Assembly (NCBI GenBank): GCA_004357435.1
Contig: SMVS01000087.1
Span: forward strand, 1 to 7,906
Direction: 5' to 3'
Source: Nitrospina sp.
Lineage (GTDB): Bacteria > Nitrospinota > Nitrospinia > Nitrospinales > Nitrospinaceae
Length of the DNA stretch: 7,906 nt
Under the pieces are notes generated by a model. That model was not told where the DNA came from. It was given only the letters and a program-made list of their open reading frames with translations, and made no database searches. The position numbers and the translations under genes are program-made. Positions 1 to 6,757 of this stretch are shown piece by piece (positions within the stretch are counted from its first letter, which is position 1; each line of letters starts with the position of its first letter).

Positions 1-13
1 ATCCCGCTGGCAA

Positions 14-730
14 ATGAAAGATGAAAGTGACGCGATAAATAAGTATTCTAGTAGCATGATAAAGATTCCGCATCAATGGCTTAAAATTTTACCTCTGCTA
101 GCTTTGGTGTTTCTTATGGTTTCCCTGATGGGAGACCAGAGGTCTACCCCAACGCCAGCTCAGAAATCCGTACGCTCTGCCACCGATTCCCATTCGGGTC
201 ACAATCATAAAGCCGACGCCGCGTCGACCCCGGCGGAAGGCTCAAAGGGAATGGACCACCGTGCCGAAGGCTCCCAGGGGATGGAGCGCAATGCCGAAGG
301 CTCGCAGGGAATGGAACCCGACCCGGTGAAACAAAGGCGCATGGGCATTCACCATTTTAACGAAGGCAACCGGTTTTTGGGGCAGGGGCAATACGATCAG
401 GCGATCCACAATTATGAAATGGCCTTGAATCACGACCCCGATATTCATGAAGTTTACATCAATCTCAGTACCGTTTACCTCAAGCTGAAAGACTACCAGC
501 GGGCGTCTCAAACGCTGGCAACCCTGCGCACTAAAAAGCCGGACCTGCCTTCCCTGCATTACAACCTCGCCTGTTACTACTCCCTGACTCAGCAGACGGA
601 CCTCAGCCTTGAAGCTCTCAAGAAGGCTCTCGATTTAGGTTACTCACGGATAGAGGACATCAAGACCGATCCCGACCTGACCCAGGTTCGGCAAACTCCA
701 GGCTATCGGGAATGGTCGAAAACCTTTTAG
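14..730 (+). CDS. Membrane-anchored TPR-repeat protein
   Basis: No specific function can be assigned. The protein has a short polar N-terminus, one hydrophobic segment at about residues 22-40 (inner-membrane anchor or uncleaved signal), a low-complexity His-containing linker (HSGHNH at 60-65), and three consecutive 10-residue repeats (AEGSxGMxxx, residues 74-103). Residues 110-211 look like about three tetratricopeptide repeats (for example EGNRFLGQGQYDQAIHNYEMAL, then the YINLSTVYLKLKDYQRA and LHYNLACYYSL helices). The tail ALDLGYSRIEDIKTDPDL is common after TPRs. TPR domains bind partner proteins; the topology suggests a periplasmic scaffold. The start is uncertain: the frame stays open to the left edge, no clear ribosome binding site precedes the ATG at 14, and an ATG at 56 would place the hydrophobic segment nearer the N-terminus. 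It converges on rnd with a 10-base gap, and I see no T-tailed terminator between them. Confidence 0.8.
   Translation: MKDESDAINKYSSSMIKIPHQWLKILPLLALVFLMVSLMGDQRSTPTPAQKSVRSATDSHSGHNHKADAASTPAEGSKGMDHRAEGSQGMERNAEGSQGMEPDPVKQRRMGIHHFNEGNRFLGQGQYDQAIHNYEMALNHDPDIHEVYINLSTVYLKLKDYQRASQTLATLRTKKPDLPSLHYNLACYYSLTQQTDLSLEALKKALDLGYSRIEDIKTDPDLTQVRQTPGYREWSKTF
233..322 (+). repeat. Three in-frame 30-bp tandem repeats
   Basis: Three adjacent 30-base units (233-262, 263-292, 293-322) lie inside the TPR gene and encode AEGSKGMDHR, AEGSQGMERN and AEGSQGMEPD. By eye, units 2 and 3 match at 24 of 30 bases and units 1 and 2 at 22 of 30. Many differences are at third codon positions, so the repeat is old enough to have drifted while the peptide core AEGSxGM was kept. 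It forms the linker between the membrane segment and the TPR domain. Confidence 0.85.
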
Positions 731-740
731 TGGGACGGGG

Positions 741-1907
741 TTATTTGCCAGAAGAGGGAATCAAACCGACCTTGCCCTTATTAATTCCAAGGCCCTGCTG
801 GCCTGCCAGAAGCAAGTGAAGGTCGTTGCCAATCAGGTCTTTGCGCCAACCCTGGAACAGCGGATGCTCCCGGAACGCATCCTTCAATTCATGAGCTTTA
901 ACGAAGGAATGAATCTGCTTGCGGTCGGCCAGCAGGTGGGGTTCCACTTTCAATTCCTGAGACCGGATTTGAACGTAGGCGGCCAAAAATTCTTCCACAC
1001 CGCGGCCGGTCGAATAGTTGTTGGATTCGGGAATGACCGGGTATTCGCTTTCGGGCACCTGCAATCCTTTGGCAACCAAACTGAGTATCTGTTTGCCATT
1101 TTGTGACAGCTCGCGGGAGTGGACTCCCCGAATATCTCCCAACTGCTTCAGGTCCTTCGGTGCCATCCGGGCTATTTCAAGCATGGGTTCGTCCCGGAGA
1201 ATGGATTTCGCCAGACAATCGCGTTGCACCGCCTGCTCCAACCGCCATCCTGCAATTTCACGCAACACCGCCAGGTTTTTAGGCTTGAGGGAACGAAAGC
1301 TTTTTACTTTCAGGAACTGGTATTGGGGGTCGGGCAGGGCAAAATTTTTCTCATCGAACAGGGTCAACAATTCCTGCTGAACCCATTCCAAGCGGCCCTT
1401 GCTCTTCAATTGTTTGACCAGCTTTTCATAAACCGGCATCAAATAGCGGACATCGTTGATCGCGTACTCAATCTGACTATCGCGGAGCGGTCGACGGCAC
1501 CAGTCCGTATAAGTTTCACTTTTGGAAATTGTTTTGCCCGTCACCTTGTAAACAGCTTTGGCAAAAGAAATCTGGGCGCCCCAGCCGACCATAGCGGCGG
1601 CCACTTGCGTGTCAAACAGGGGTTGCACCACTTCCCCGCACAGTTTGTAGATGATCTCCAGATCCTGTTTGCCAGCATGAAACACTTTGATTTTGTCTGG
1701 CTGACGAAACAGGTCTAACAGCGGGGTCAGGTCTTTTATGGCGATGGGGTCCACGGCGGCGGCTAGGCCGTTACCGGCCACCTGAATCAAACCCAAACGG
1801 TGAAAATAGGTTTTCTCACGAACGAACTCAGTGTCGATCGCCAGGGTGTCACAATCCTGGAGCTGGTCTACCAGCTTGGCAAGCTCTTCATCAGTGGTTA
1901 AATACAT
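741..1907 (-). CDS. rnd: Ribonuclease D
   Basis: A 3'-to-5' exoribonuclease of the DEDD family that, in characterised bacteria, trims the 3' ends of tRNA precursors and other small structured RNAs in the cytoplasm, using two metal ions. The N-terminal DnaQ-like exonuclease domain (about 1-170) shows all three motifs: DTEFVR with D25 and E27, FHAGKQDLEII with D82, and YAINDVRYL with Y148 and D152, which is the DEDDy arrangement. An HRDC nucleic-acid-binding domain follows (about 200-280), then a C-terminal region resembling a second HRDC-like domain. Its 388 residues are close to the roughly 375 of the E. coli enzyme, so it looks intact. The ATG at 1905-1907 fits the family N-terminus, but no good Shine-Dalgarno precedes it; a TATAAT box lies about 27 bases upstream. 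The 3' end nearly touches that of the convergent TPR gene. Confidence 0.95.
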   Translation of the reverse strand: MYLTTDEELAKLVDQLQDCDTLAIDTEFVREKTYFHRLGLIQVAGNGLAAAVDPIAIKDLTPLLDLFRQPDKIKVFHAGKQDLEIIYKLCGEVVQPLFDTQVAAAMVGWGAQISFAKAVYKVTGKTISKSETYTDWCRRPLRDSQIEYAINDVRYLMPVYEKLVKQLKSKGRLEWVQQELLTLFDEKNFALPDPQYQFLKVKSFRSLKPKNLAVLREIAGWRLEQAVQRDCLAKSILRDEPMLEIARMAPKDLKQLGDIRGVHSRELSQNGKQILSLVAKGLQVPESEYPVIPESNNYSTGRGVEEFLAAYVQIRSQELKVEPHLLADRKQIHSFVKAHELKDAFREHPLFQGWRKDLIGNDLHLLLAGQQGLGINKGKVGLIPSSGK

Positions 1908-1934
1908 GTCTGATCTGGAAGTGATTCATTGAAA

Positions 1935-1940
1935 ATTATA
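1935..1940 (-). promoter_or_regulatory. Candidate -10 box for rnd
   Basis: Read on the minus strand this is TATAAT, a perfect sigma70 -10 hexamer. It would start transcription near 1928, about 20 bases before the rnd ATG. No convincing -35 hexamer is found 15-19 bases upstream, so the call rests on the -10 element and its position. Confidence 0.4.
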
Positions 1941-2036
1941 CTCTCTTGGGAGCAACCGACAGGACCGTTGACAACCCGGCGCCAACTCGCCACCCAAAAT
2001 TAGAAAGGACGATCATACTACAAAGGCAGGATTATG

Positions 2037-2065
2037 AAAGTACCAAGACCGCCTGCTGGTACTTT
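2037..2065. terminator. Stem-loop, possible terminator
   Basis: AAAGTACCA (2037-2045) and TGGTACTTT (2057-2065) form a perfect 9-bp stem with an 11-base loop. On the plus strand the stem runs into a T tract (2063-2067, then ATT). On the minus strand it lies about 20-50 bases downstream of the stop of the 66-residue gene but is followed only by CATAAT, so its run of Ts is inside the stem. It most likely ends the 66-residue gene's transcript or acts in both directions. No plus-strand gene is known to need it. Confidence 0.45.
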
Positions 2066-2086
2066 TTATTGAGGAGATCCTTCATT

Positions 2087-2287
2087 TCAAAGGATATTCG
2101 GACCTTTGGCGGGGGAGCTTTTCGGGACAAGGCCTTTAAAGTCCAACTCGTCATCGTCCTGCCCCAACTTTCCACAAAATTCTTTTCCCTCATTTTTAGC
2201 TTTCCAAAACTTTCTACTTAAGGATTTGGAAGATATAACCTTTTTTATCTGACCTTCCTTATCCAAAACTTTGACCTCATAAAACAT
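2087..2287 (-). CDS. Small conserved-looking protein, function unknown
   Basis: A 66-residue protein that I do not recognise. It is real on initiation evidence: GAGGAGG ends five bases before the ATG at 2285-2287, the strongest ribosome binding site on this side of the window. The N-terminal half (FYEVKVLDKEGQIKKVISSKSLSRKFWKA) reads like two beta strands followed by a basic helix. The second half is charged and flexible, with an acidic DDDELD patch and a Pro/Lys/Ser tail. It has one Cys (C38) and no signal peptide or membrane segment. It is monocistronic: about 180 bases of non-coding DNA separate it from rnd, and a long AT-rich leader lies upstream. A TATAAA at 2353-2358 on the minus strand is a possible -10, without a clear -35. 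A cytoplasmic nucleic-acid or protein-binding role would fit its charge but is a guess. Confidence 0.7.
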   Translation of the reverse strand: MFYEVKVLDKEGQIKKVISSKSLSRKFWKAKNEGKEFCGKLGQDDDELDFKGLVPKSSPAKGPNIL

Positions 2288-2292
2288 ATTGG

Positions 2293-2299
2293 CCTCCTC
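2293..2299 (-). promoter_or_regulatory. Strong Shine-Dalgarno of the 66-residue gene
   Basis: GAGGAGG on the minus strand, five bases (CCAAT) before the ATG. It fixes the start and is the main evidence that this short frame is translated. Confidence 0.75.
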
Positions 2300-2649
2300 A
2301 AAAATTGGAGTGATGCATGAGATGCAATAAGTCTGGGAAATTCAAACAAGCTTTTATAAATTCATAAAAAACAACCGGTTGATTAACGTTTACAATGCAT
2401 GCCAAGTAAAATTAAAACTCTGCGGCCCATTTGTCAAGATAATTAACACTAAAAATTCAAATAGTTAACCCCTGTCTTCCCATTTTTTTCACCGGCCAAC
2501 ATCCTGCCTTCTAACCCGAGAGTCCTCTCCATAAATAAACTAAAATTGGGAAACTTCTCCACGGCGCCCTTATCCTAATGAATTGATTAGATAAAGTTTT
2601 GCAACCTGAAAGTGATAAAAACTGCCTGCCGTGGCCTGCGGGTTTTGCG
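2300..2649. other. AT-rich intergenic region without a recognised gene
   Basis: About 350 bases between the ribosome binding site of the leftward 66-residue gene and the candidate promoter of the rightward tsaB gene. It should hold the divergent control regions of both. It contains several A/T runs, a perfect AACCGGTT palindrome (2373-2380), and repeated GATGCA next to the 66-residue gene leader. I see no tRNA (no GTTCRANNC T-arm), no T-tailed hairpin, and no reading frame with a usable start and ribosome binding site. Confidence 0.6.
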
Positions 2650-2678
2650 TTGACATTTTCCAGGGAATCCCCTAAGTT
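2650..2678 (+). promoter_or_regulatory. Possible promoter of tsaB operon
   Basis: A perfect -35 hexamer TTGACA (2650-2655) is followed after 17 bases by TAAGTT, which matches the -10 consensus at only three of six positions. The spacer holds a short inverted repeat, AGGG-AATC-CCCT (2662-2673). It would give a leader of roughly 70 bases. The weak -10 keeps confidence low. Confidence 0.3.
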
Positions 2679-2758
2679 GAATACCAAGGCCGTCTGGCCC
2701 GCAACAAGGTAGGCCCCATGAGTAGCATGCAAACATTTCAGCAATTACTGGGGAGAAG

Positions 2759-3445
2759 ATGAGATTATTGGGAATCGACTCATCTCAGCCCAGTGGTAGT
2801 GCCGCCCTCCTGGAAAATCAGTCTATCCTTTCTCAAAAAATCAATCCCAACCCGGAATCCCGCGCCAATCCTGCGCTGGCTTTGGTCGATGCGGTGTTGT
2901 CTGACGCCGCGGTTGAGTTGAAAGCTTTGGACGGTTTCGCGATCACCACCGGCCCGGGGTCGTTCACCGGGTTGCGTGTCGGGATCAGCTTGATCAAAGG
3001 ATTTGTGCTGTCGCTGGAAAAACCTTTTATTGGAATCAGCACTCTGGAAGCGCTGGCCGCCACGGTGTCTCCGGACGCTCCTGGCGTGATTTGTCCCGTA
3101 TTGGATGCCCGCAAAAAAGAAATTTATACGGCGTTGTTCCAATATCAGGCAGGCCATCTCGTGCGGCTGACCGAAGATGCGGTTTATTCTCCCGAAGAAT
3201 TATGCCGGATTGTTTCCCAGCCAACTATTTTTTTGGGAAACGGCTTGGAGTCTTACAAAAATTATTTTCAGGATCGGCTGGGACCACGGATGGTTTCCGG
3301 GGACGCATTCATTCAATGCTGTCCGGCTGCGGGCGCGGCACGGCTCGCCGCCCGGCGTTTTGCCAAAGAAAAAAGTTTCGACTTGAATACGCTACAGATC
3401 AATTACATCAGGAAACCCGAAGCCGAAATCAACTTGAAGACTTAA
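2759..3445 (+). CDS. tsaB: TsaB, tRNA threonylcarbamoyladenosine synthesis protein
   Basis: TsaB (YeaZ) is an ASKHA-fold partner of the TsaD transferase. With TsaE it forms the complex that moves threonylcarbamoyl from its adenylate onto A37 of ANN-decoding tRNAs (t6A). The 228-residue protein starts with the expected MRLLGIDSSQPSGSAAL strand-loop and carries the family hallmark GPGSFTGLRVG at 65-75. DARKKEIYTALF at 116-127 and the C-terminal INYIRKPEAE are also typical. The length is normal for the family. The ATG at 2759 follows GGGGAGAAG, a slightly close ribosome binding site, and overlaps the stop of a tiny upstream frame as ATGA. A DUF465 gene follows 21 bases after the stop, so the two are probably one transcript. 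tsaD and tsaE are not in this window. Confidence 0.95.
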   Translation: MRLLGIDSSQPSGSAALLENQSILSQKINPNPESRANPALALVDAVLSDAAVELKALDGFAITTGPGSFTGLRVGISLIKGFVLSLEKPFIGISTLEALAATVSPDAPGVICPVLDARKKEIYTALFQYQAGHLVRLTEDAVYSPEELCRIVSQPTIFLGNGLESYKNYFQDRLGPRMVSGDAFIQCCPAAGAARLAARRFAKEKSFDLNTLQINYIRKPEAEINLKT

Positions 3446-3466
3446 ATTTTGAAAGGAGGCTTGTCT

Positions 3467-3694
3467 ATGGAAATCAATCAGGACTTGCTTGAAAAGGTGA
3501 AAACCAGCAACAACGAATTCCGCAAACTCTATGATGAGCATTTGACACTGAAATCAAGAGTGGAAGAGTTGAATAAAATGAAGTTTTTGACACCGGAGCA
3601 AGAGATCGAAAAGAAAACCATTCAGAAAAAAAAGTTACAACAGAAAGACCGGATGAATGAAATCGTTGGCGAGTATGAAGCCAGCCTGCACTGA
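3467..3694 (+). CDS. DUF465 / YdcH-family small coiled-coil protein
   Basis: A 75-residue, strongly charged, all-helical protein. The pattern NNEFRKLYDEHLTLKSRVEEL (residues 15-35), then LTPEQEIEKKTIQKKKLQQKDRMNEIV (42-68), is the two-helix DUF465/YdcH layout: a first helix with FRKLYDEH, a short L-P turn, and a second lysine-rich helix. The biochemical role of the family is unknown to me; members are often single, abundant cytoplasmic proteins. The start is set at the ATG at 3467 because AAAGGAGG (3452-3459) lies seven bases before it. A TTG at 3449 would put that ribosome binding site inside the gene. It is the last gene of the tsaB unit and converges on the flavoprotein gene with a gap of 26 bases. 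Confidence 0.85.
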   Translation: MEINQDLLEKVKTSNNEFRKLYDEHLTLKSRVEELNKMKFLTPEQEIEKKTIQKKKLQQKDRMNEIVGEYEASLH

Positions 3695-3720
3695 TTCATC
3701 CTGCGTGAAAAATTGAGACC

Positions 3721-5022
3721 TCATTCCGGATCAGCAGATTTTAACAGACGCCGGAAATCGAAATTTTTACAGCCCCTCTTCCCGGACTGGGGTCTCAGGC
3801 CAGCCAGTATCGTTTTTACCAGAAAACGGAATGAGACCACTTGCTCGGCTGGCATGTAATCCCCCAGAACTCCCACCAATTGCTGAGCCAGGTCCGGATT
3901 GGCGGCCAAGGCAGTCACCACCCGGCGGCACAACCAGGGATTGTATATCAAGCGTTGCAGTATCCGGCTGAGCGTAAATTTTTTGTGAAACTCCCGCAAA
4001 CGCAAGCCTTCATACCTTTGCACCACCTCGCGGGAAAACTGCTTGGACCTAAAAGCTCGATCCAAAACCTCGCCCGCCAGTTGGGCGCTCCGGAGAGACA
4101 AGTAGATGCCCTCCCCCGTGAACGGATCAATGAACCCCGTCGCATCCCCGACCAACAACAACCCGCCGCAGGGAACCGGCTTCACGCGATAGGAGAGCGA
4201 ATCCACCGCGCGCACCGGACCCTTCAAAACCGCCCCCGCCAAATATTTCCGGCGAAGCGGATTGCTCAATACCGCCTCGGTATAAAAAGATGTCCGTTCC
4301 CTGCCCTTCACCAATTTTGAATCGACCACCAGCACCACGTTGAGCAAATCATCCCCCACCCTGGCCATCCCGGTATAACCCGGCGGACTGATATGCATGG
4401 TGCAATAATTATGAGGAAGTTGGGCTCCCGTCCAGTGGGCCGCCAGCGCGATTTTCCGCTGACGGGCACTGCCTTGTTTCAAGTTCAACCGCCGCAGAGC
4501 AATGCTGTTCCGGCCACCGGCATCGACCACCATCCGAGCCTTCAAGGTCAAGGGCGCCTGATCGCCATCGCGGACTTTCACGCCCACCACCGAACCATTT
4601 TCAAATATCAAGTCGTCCACCTTGTGCGCCTCGCGCAGTTCAATCCCCGCGTGACGCAACCGCTTGACCAACAGGTGGTCAAAGACAAACCGCGGCAGGG
4701 ACAAGCTGGTCATGGGGCGGGCATCCTGCGGATGCGGAGGGTAATCGATGCACAGGGCTTCGTTGCCGTAGGCGGAGATCGCCACTCCCCGCAAACGCAC
4801 CGGTTGCGTTTGTTCGATGGCGTCCATGAGGCCCAGCTCTTCCAATATAGGATCGGCGGCTGGGCTGATGAACTCCCCGCACACTTTATCGCGGGGAAAG
4901 CGGGCCTGGTCCAAAACCACCACCCGGTAACCCCGGCTCTGCAGGAACAGAGCGGTGGCGCAACCGGCAGGCCCGGCGCCGATGATGATAACGTCGTAGC
5001 GGTTCATCGTTTGGAGATCCAC
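3721..5022 (-). CDS. Geranylgeranyl-reductase-type FAD-dependent oxidoreductase
   Basis: A flavoprotein of the p-hydroxybenzoate-hydroxylase fold, geranylgeranyl reductase (FixC-like) branch. It shows the FAD dinucleotide site YDVIIIGAGPAG (GxGxxG, 15-20), FPRDKVCGEF (42-51), a VVDAGG strand (165-170), and the second FAD motif GDATGFIDPFTGEGI (292-306). The C-terminal 100 residues are basic and helical. Relatives reduce isoprenoid double bonds or hydroxylate aromatic rings; the substrate here cannot be read from sequence. The start is uncertain: GTG at 5020-5022 gives 433 residues, and an ATG five codons later (5005-5007) gives 428, starting MNRYDVIIIG as is usual for the family. Neither has a convincing ribosome binding site. 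It lies 22 bases behind the methyltransferase gene, so the two are very probably co-transcribed and act on the same molecule. Confidence 0.88.
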   Translation of the reverse strand: MDLQTMNRYDVIIIGAGPAGCATALFLQSRGYRVVVLDQARFPRDKVCGEFISPAADPILEELGLMDAIEQTQPVRLRGVAISAYGNEALCIDYPPHPQDARPMTSLSLPRFVFDHLLVKRLRHAGIELREAHKVDDLIFENGSVVGVKVRDGDQAPLTLKARMVVDAGGRNSIALRRLNLKQGSARQRKIALAAHWTGAQLPHNYCTMHISPPGYTGMARVGDDLLNVVLVVDSKLVKGRERTSFYTEAVLSNPLRRKYLAGAVLKGPVRAVDSLSYRVKPVPCGGLLLVGDATGFIDPFTGEGIYLSLRSAQLAGEVLDRAFRSKQFSREVVQRYEGLRLREFHKKFTLSRILQRLIYNPWLCRRVVTALAANPDLAQQLVGVLGDYMPAEQVVSFRFLVKTILAGLRPQSGKRGCKNFDFRRLLKSADPE

Positions 5023-5044
5023 CCTTCAAGGTCCGTAAAAAAAA

Positions 5045-5764
5045 TCATGCGCCGGGTTCCACCTTCTTTTCCACCAGAGCGATGCGGTAAGGAAAATGCC
5101 GATGCACTTCAAACTGTTGCCATCCCGCCGCCACCGCCATCGCTCGCAACTCGTCCGGCGTGAATGCGTTCATCACCGAAACCGGCGCGTCGTAACGGGT
5201 CAGCCGGTTTTGGGTCAACAACCGCGTCAACAAAAAAATCGCGGCGTGGGCGATGCGACTGCGGTGCAGATCGTTGACGATCACCCCGCGGCGGGCCAGC
5301 CGCGAAAAACCCTTCAGCTGGGCCACCGCATCGTCCCGTGTGAAATGGTGCAGAGCCAGGGAATTGATCACCACATCAAAACTATACGGCTTGAAAGGCA
5401 GGTTCAACACATCGCCTTGAACGAAACGGATCTCAGGATACGCGCGTGCTTCCTCGCGGGCAAAATCCAGCATTTTCGAATTGATATCGATAGCGGTGAT
5501 CTGGATGGGCTGGCCTATTTTGCGCGCCCAGCGAACAACCGCGATGGGCTGATCCGCCGAACCGGTCGCGGCATCGAGAATCGTGAGAGGTCGATCCGCC
5601 GGCTCCATAAAACCGGCGATATGATGCAACAACACCCGGTAACCACTGAGATACTGATTGACCCGCTGAACGTCCCGCAGGCTGTCCCGCACTTCTTCAA
5701 ACGGGGCCTCGTCAAGATCCAACAGTTCAGCGCGTAAATTTCGGGGCGGGGGAGAAAATATCAT
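5045..5764 (-). CDS. Class I SAM-dependent methyltransferase
   Basis: A 239-residue Rossmann-fold methyltransferase. It shows motif I ILDAATGSADQP (62-73, the SAM-binding loop), AIDINSKML (91-99, with the acidic residue for the ribose), GDVLNLPF (117-124), and the post-motif LALHHF (136-141). The pre-domain EEVRDSLRDVQRVNQYLSG and the stretch NDLHRSRIAHA...TRLLTQNRLTRYDAPVSV (about 164-187) match a subgroup that I recall beside type III polyketide synthases and FixC-like flavoproteins. That link is from memory and untested. Such enzymes usually methylate a phenol or quinone-like oxygen or carbon. No strong ribosome binding site precedes the ATG. fxsA ends 35 bases upstream and the flavoprotein starts 22 bases downstream on the same strand. 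Confidence 0.88.
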   Translation of the reverse strand: MIFSPPPRNLRAELLDLDEAPFEEVRDSLRDVQRVNQYLSGYRVLLHHIAGFMEPADRPLTILDAATGSADQPIAVVRWARKIGQPIQITAIDINSKMLDFAREEARAYPEIRFVQGDVLNLPFKPYSFDVVINSLALHHFTRDDAVAQLKGFSRLARRGVIVNDLHRSRIAHAAIFLLTRLLTQNRLTRYDAPVSVMNAFTPDELRAMAVAAGWQQFEVHRHFPYRIALVEKKVEPGA

Positions 5765-5799
5765 GGGCGTCGTGGAGCCCTTTCACATGAACCGCAATC

Positions 5800-6204
5800 T
5801 TACGGTGCCTTGTCCTTGAAGAAAAACCAGTTTTCCCCACGGGACAATTTACTTTTGAAGATTTTTAAGGCGACATATTTGGCAATGAACCGCGTTTTCG
5901 GAAAGGTAATTATCAATCCTAAAACATCGGTCACCATCCCGGGAGTCAACAGAAATCGGCTCCCGATATTCATCACCGCGCCGGTCACCACCTCGTCGGC
6001 GGGCAATGTGCCCGCGCGCAGGGACCATTGCATTTTATCAAACCATTCGGGTCCGTAACCGCGACCGATGATGACGCCCAGTAACATGGTGAACATCACC
6101 AGAGAAATGGTGTTCATGATGCTGATCAACGACGCGAGCCACATCAGGGAATAAAGCTCGATCACAGAAGCGATCAGAAATATGAGAACGATGGATGCCG
6201 TCAT
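5800..6204 (-). CDS. fxsA: FxsA family membrane protein
   Basis: A 134-residue inner-membrane protein. Hydrophobic stretches at about 4-22, 24-47 and 75-101 match the FxsA layout, and the diagnostic pieces are present: a Glu in the first membrane segment (IELYSL), AGTLPADEVVTGAV (64-77), and LLTPGMVTDVLGLIITFPKTR (85-105). In E. coli, overproduced FxsA relieves the F-plasmid exclusion of phage T7 by binding PifA; its normal role is not established. The C-terminal tail is short and basic. AGGA lies about 11 bases before the ATG, a rather long spacing. A TAAAAT on the minus strand at 6258-6263 is a possible -10 without a clear -35. The gene lies 109 bases behind the FKBP gene and 35 bases ahead of the methyltransferase. 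Confidence 0.88.
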   Translation of the reverse strand: MTASIVLIFLIASVIELYSLMWLASLISIMNTISLVMFTMLLGVIIGRGYGPEWFDKMQWSLRAGTLPADEVVTGAVMNIGSRFLLTPGMVTDVLGLIITFPKTRFIAKYVALKIFKSKLSRGENWFFFKDKAP

Positions 6205-6313
6205 AAAGAAATTTTCCTGAGAAGTATTTTTATTGTTATTAGTAATCGCCTGCGGTCATTTTAGTACAAAGTGTGGGCCGGATGGAAATTTAATCGGCTC
6301 TCATCCCCGCCCT

Positions 6314-6730
6314 TCAAGGTTCTTCAATGGCCACCAGTTCGACAAAAAAAGTGAGCGCCTGCCCCGCCAAAAGATGGTTACCGTCGAGCACTACTTCCTC
6401 CTCGCCGACTTCTTTCGCCCGCCATTTCAGCCCGTTTGGCCCGGCTAAGTAAGTACCCACCTGAATCTCCTGCGGCAAACTCGACCGGGCGACGGTCTTC
6501 AACAGGTTTTCACTGTTTAATCCATAAGCGTCTTCGGGCCGAACCCGAAGGGTTTTTTTCTCACCCACCTTCATGCCAATCATGCCCTCGCTCAGACCAC
6601 GAATGACATTTTCCTCGCCCACGGTGAAATGCAACGGTTGGCCTTTTTTGGTTTGATCAAAGATGGAATTGTCATCCAATGTTCCGGTGAAATTAATTTG
6701 CACCGCAGATCCATTTTGAACTTCCGTCAT
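6314..6730 (-). CDS. SlyD-like FKBP-type peptidyl-prolyl isomerase
   Basis: A cytoplasmic prolyl cis-trans isomerase and chaperone of 138 residues. The FKBP domain is split, as in SlyD: VQINFTGTLDDNSIFDQT (10-27), NVIRGLSEGMIGMKVGEKKTL and PEDAYG (41-70), an inserted flap domain (about 71-113), then VLDGNHLLAGQALTFFVEL (114-132), the SlyD signature. The metal-binding His/Cys tail of E. coli SlyD is absent, so a role in nickel delivery is unlikely. The frame stays open upstream to an ATG at 6814, where it overlaps the cytochrome stop as ATGA. I reject that start: it has no ribosome binding site, and the extra 28 residues cover a sigma70-type promoter. The ATG at 6730 has GAGAGGGA five bases upstream and about 20 bases of leader. 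Confidence 0.92.
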   Translation of the reverse strand: MTEVQNGSAVQINFTGTLDDNSIFDQTKKGQPLHFTVGEENVIRGLSEGMIGMKVGEKKTLRVRPEDAYGLNSENLLKTVARSSLPQEIQVGTYLAGPNGLKWRAKEVGEEEVVLDGNHLLAGQALTFFVELVAIEEP

Positions 6731-6757
6731 CCGGTCCCTCTCAATAGCAAAAGGAGC

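Noticed and set aside
790..804. AGGCC/GGCCT hairpin just after the end of the TPR gene
   Set aside because: It lies inside the rnd coding region and has no T tract, so it is not a convincing terminator.
1119..1718. Plus-strand open frame (199 codons) opposite ribonuclease D
   Set aside because: It is antisense to the exonuclease and HRDC domains with conserved catalytic residues. Its translation looks random.
1968..1996. TTGACA on the plus strand as a promoter for a small RNA
   Set aside because: There is no -10-like hexamer at 15-19 bases; the match is to the -35 box only.
1946..2221. Plus-strand open frame of 91 codons
   Set aside because: It has a TTG start with no ribosome binding site, crosses the stem-loop, and overlaps the better supported 66-residue gene.
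2511..2744. Minus-strand open frame of 77 codons in the intergenic region
   Set aside because: It needs a TTG start without a ribosome binding site, and the translation resembles nothing known. It also covers the tsaB leader.
4393..5163. Long plus-strand open frame (256 codons) opposite the flavoprotein
   Set aside because: It is antisense to a flavoprotein with clear FAD motifs. Its translation is rich in His, Arg, Gln and Pro without domains, as expected of a shadow frame in GC-rich coding DNA.
5096..5737. Plus-strand open frame (213 codons) opposite the methyltransferase
   Set aside because: It lies wholly within the methyltransferase gene, has no recognisable domain, and the opposite strand has all the SAM motifs.
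6277..6298. Imperfect GCCGGAT/ATCGGC hairpin between the FKBP gene and fxsA
   Set aside because: The stem has a bulge and is not followed by a T run on either strand, so I did not call a terminator.
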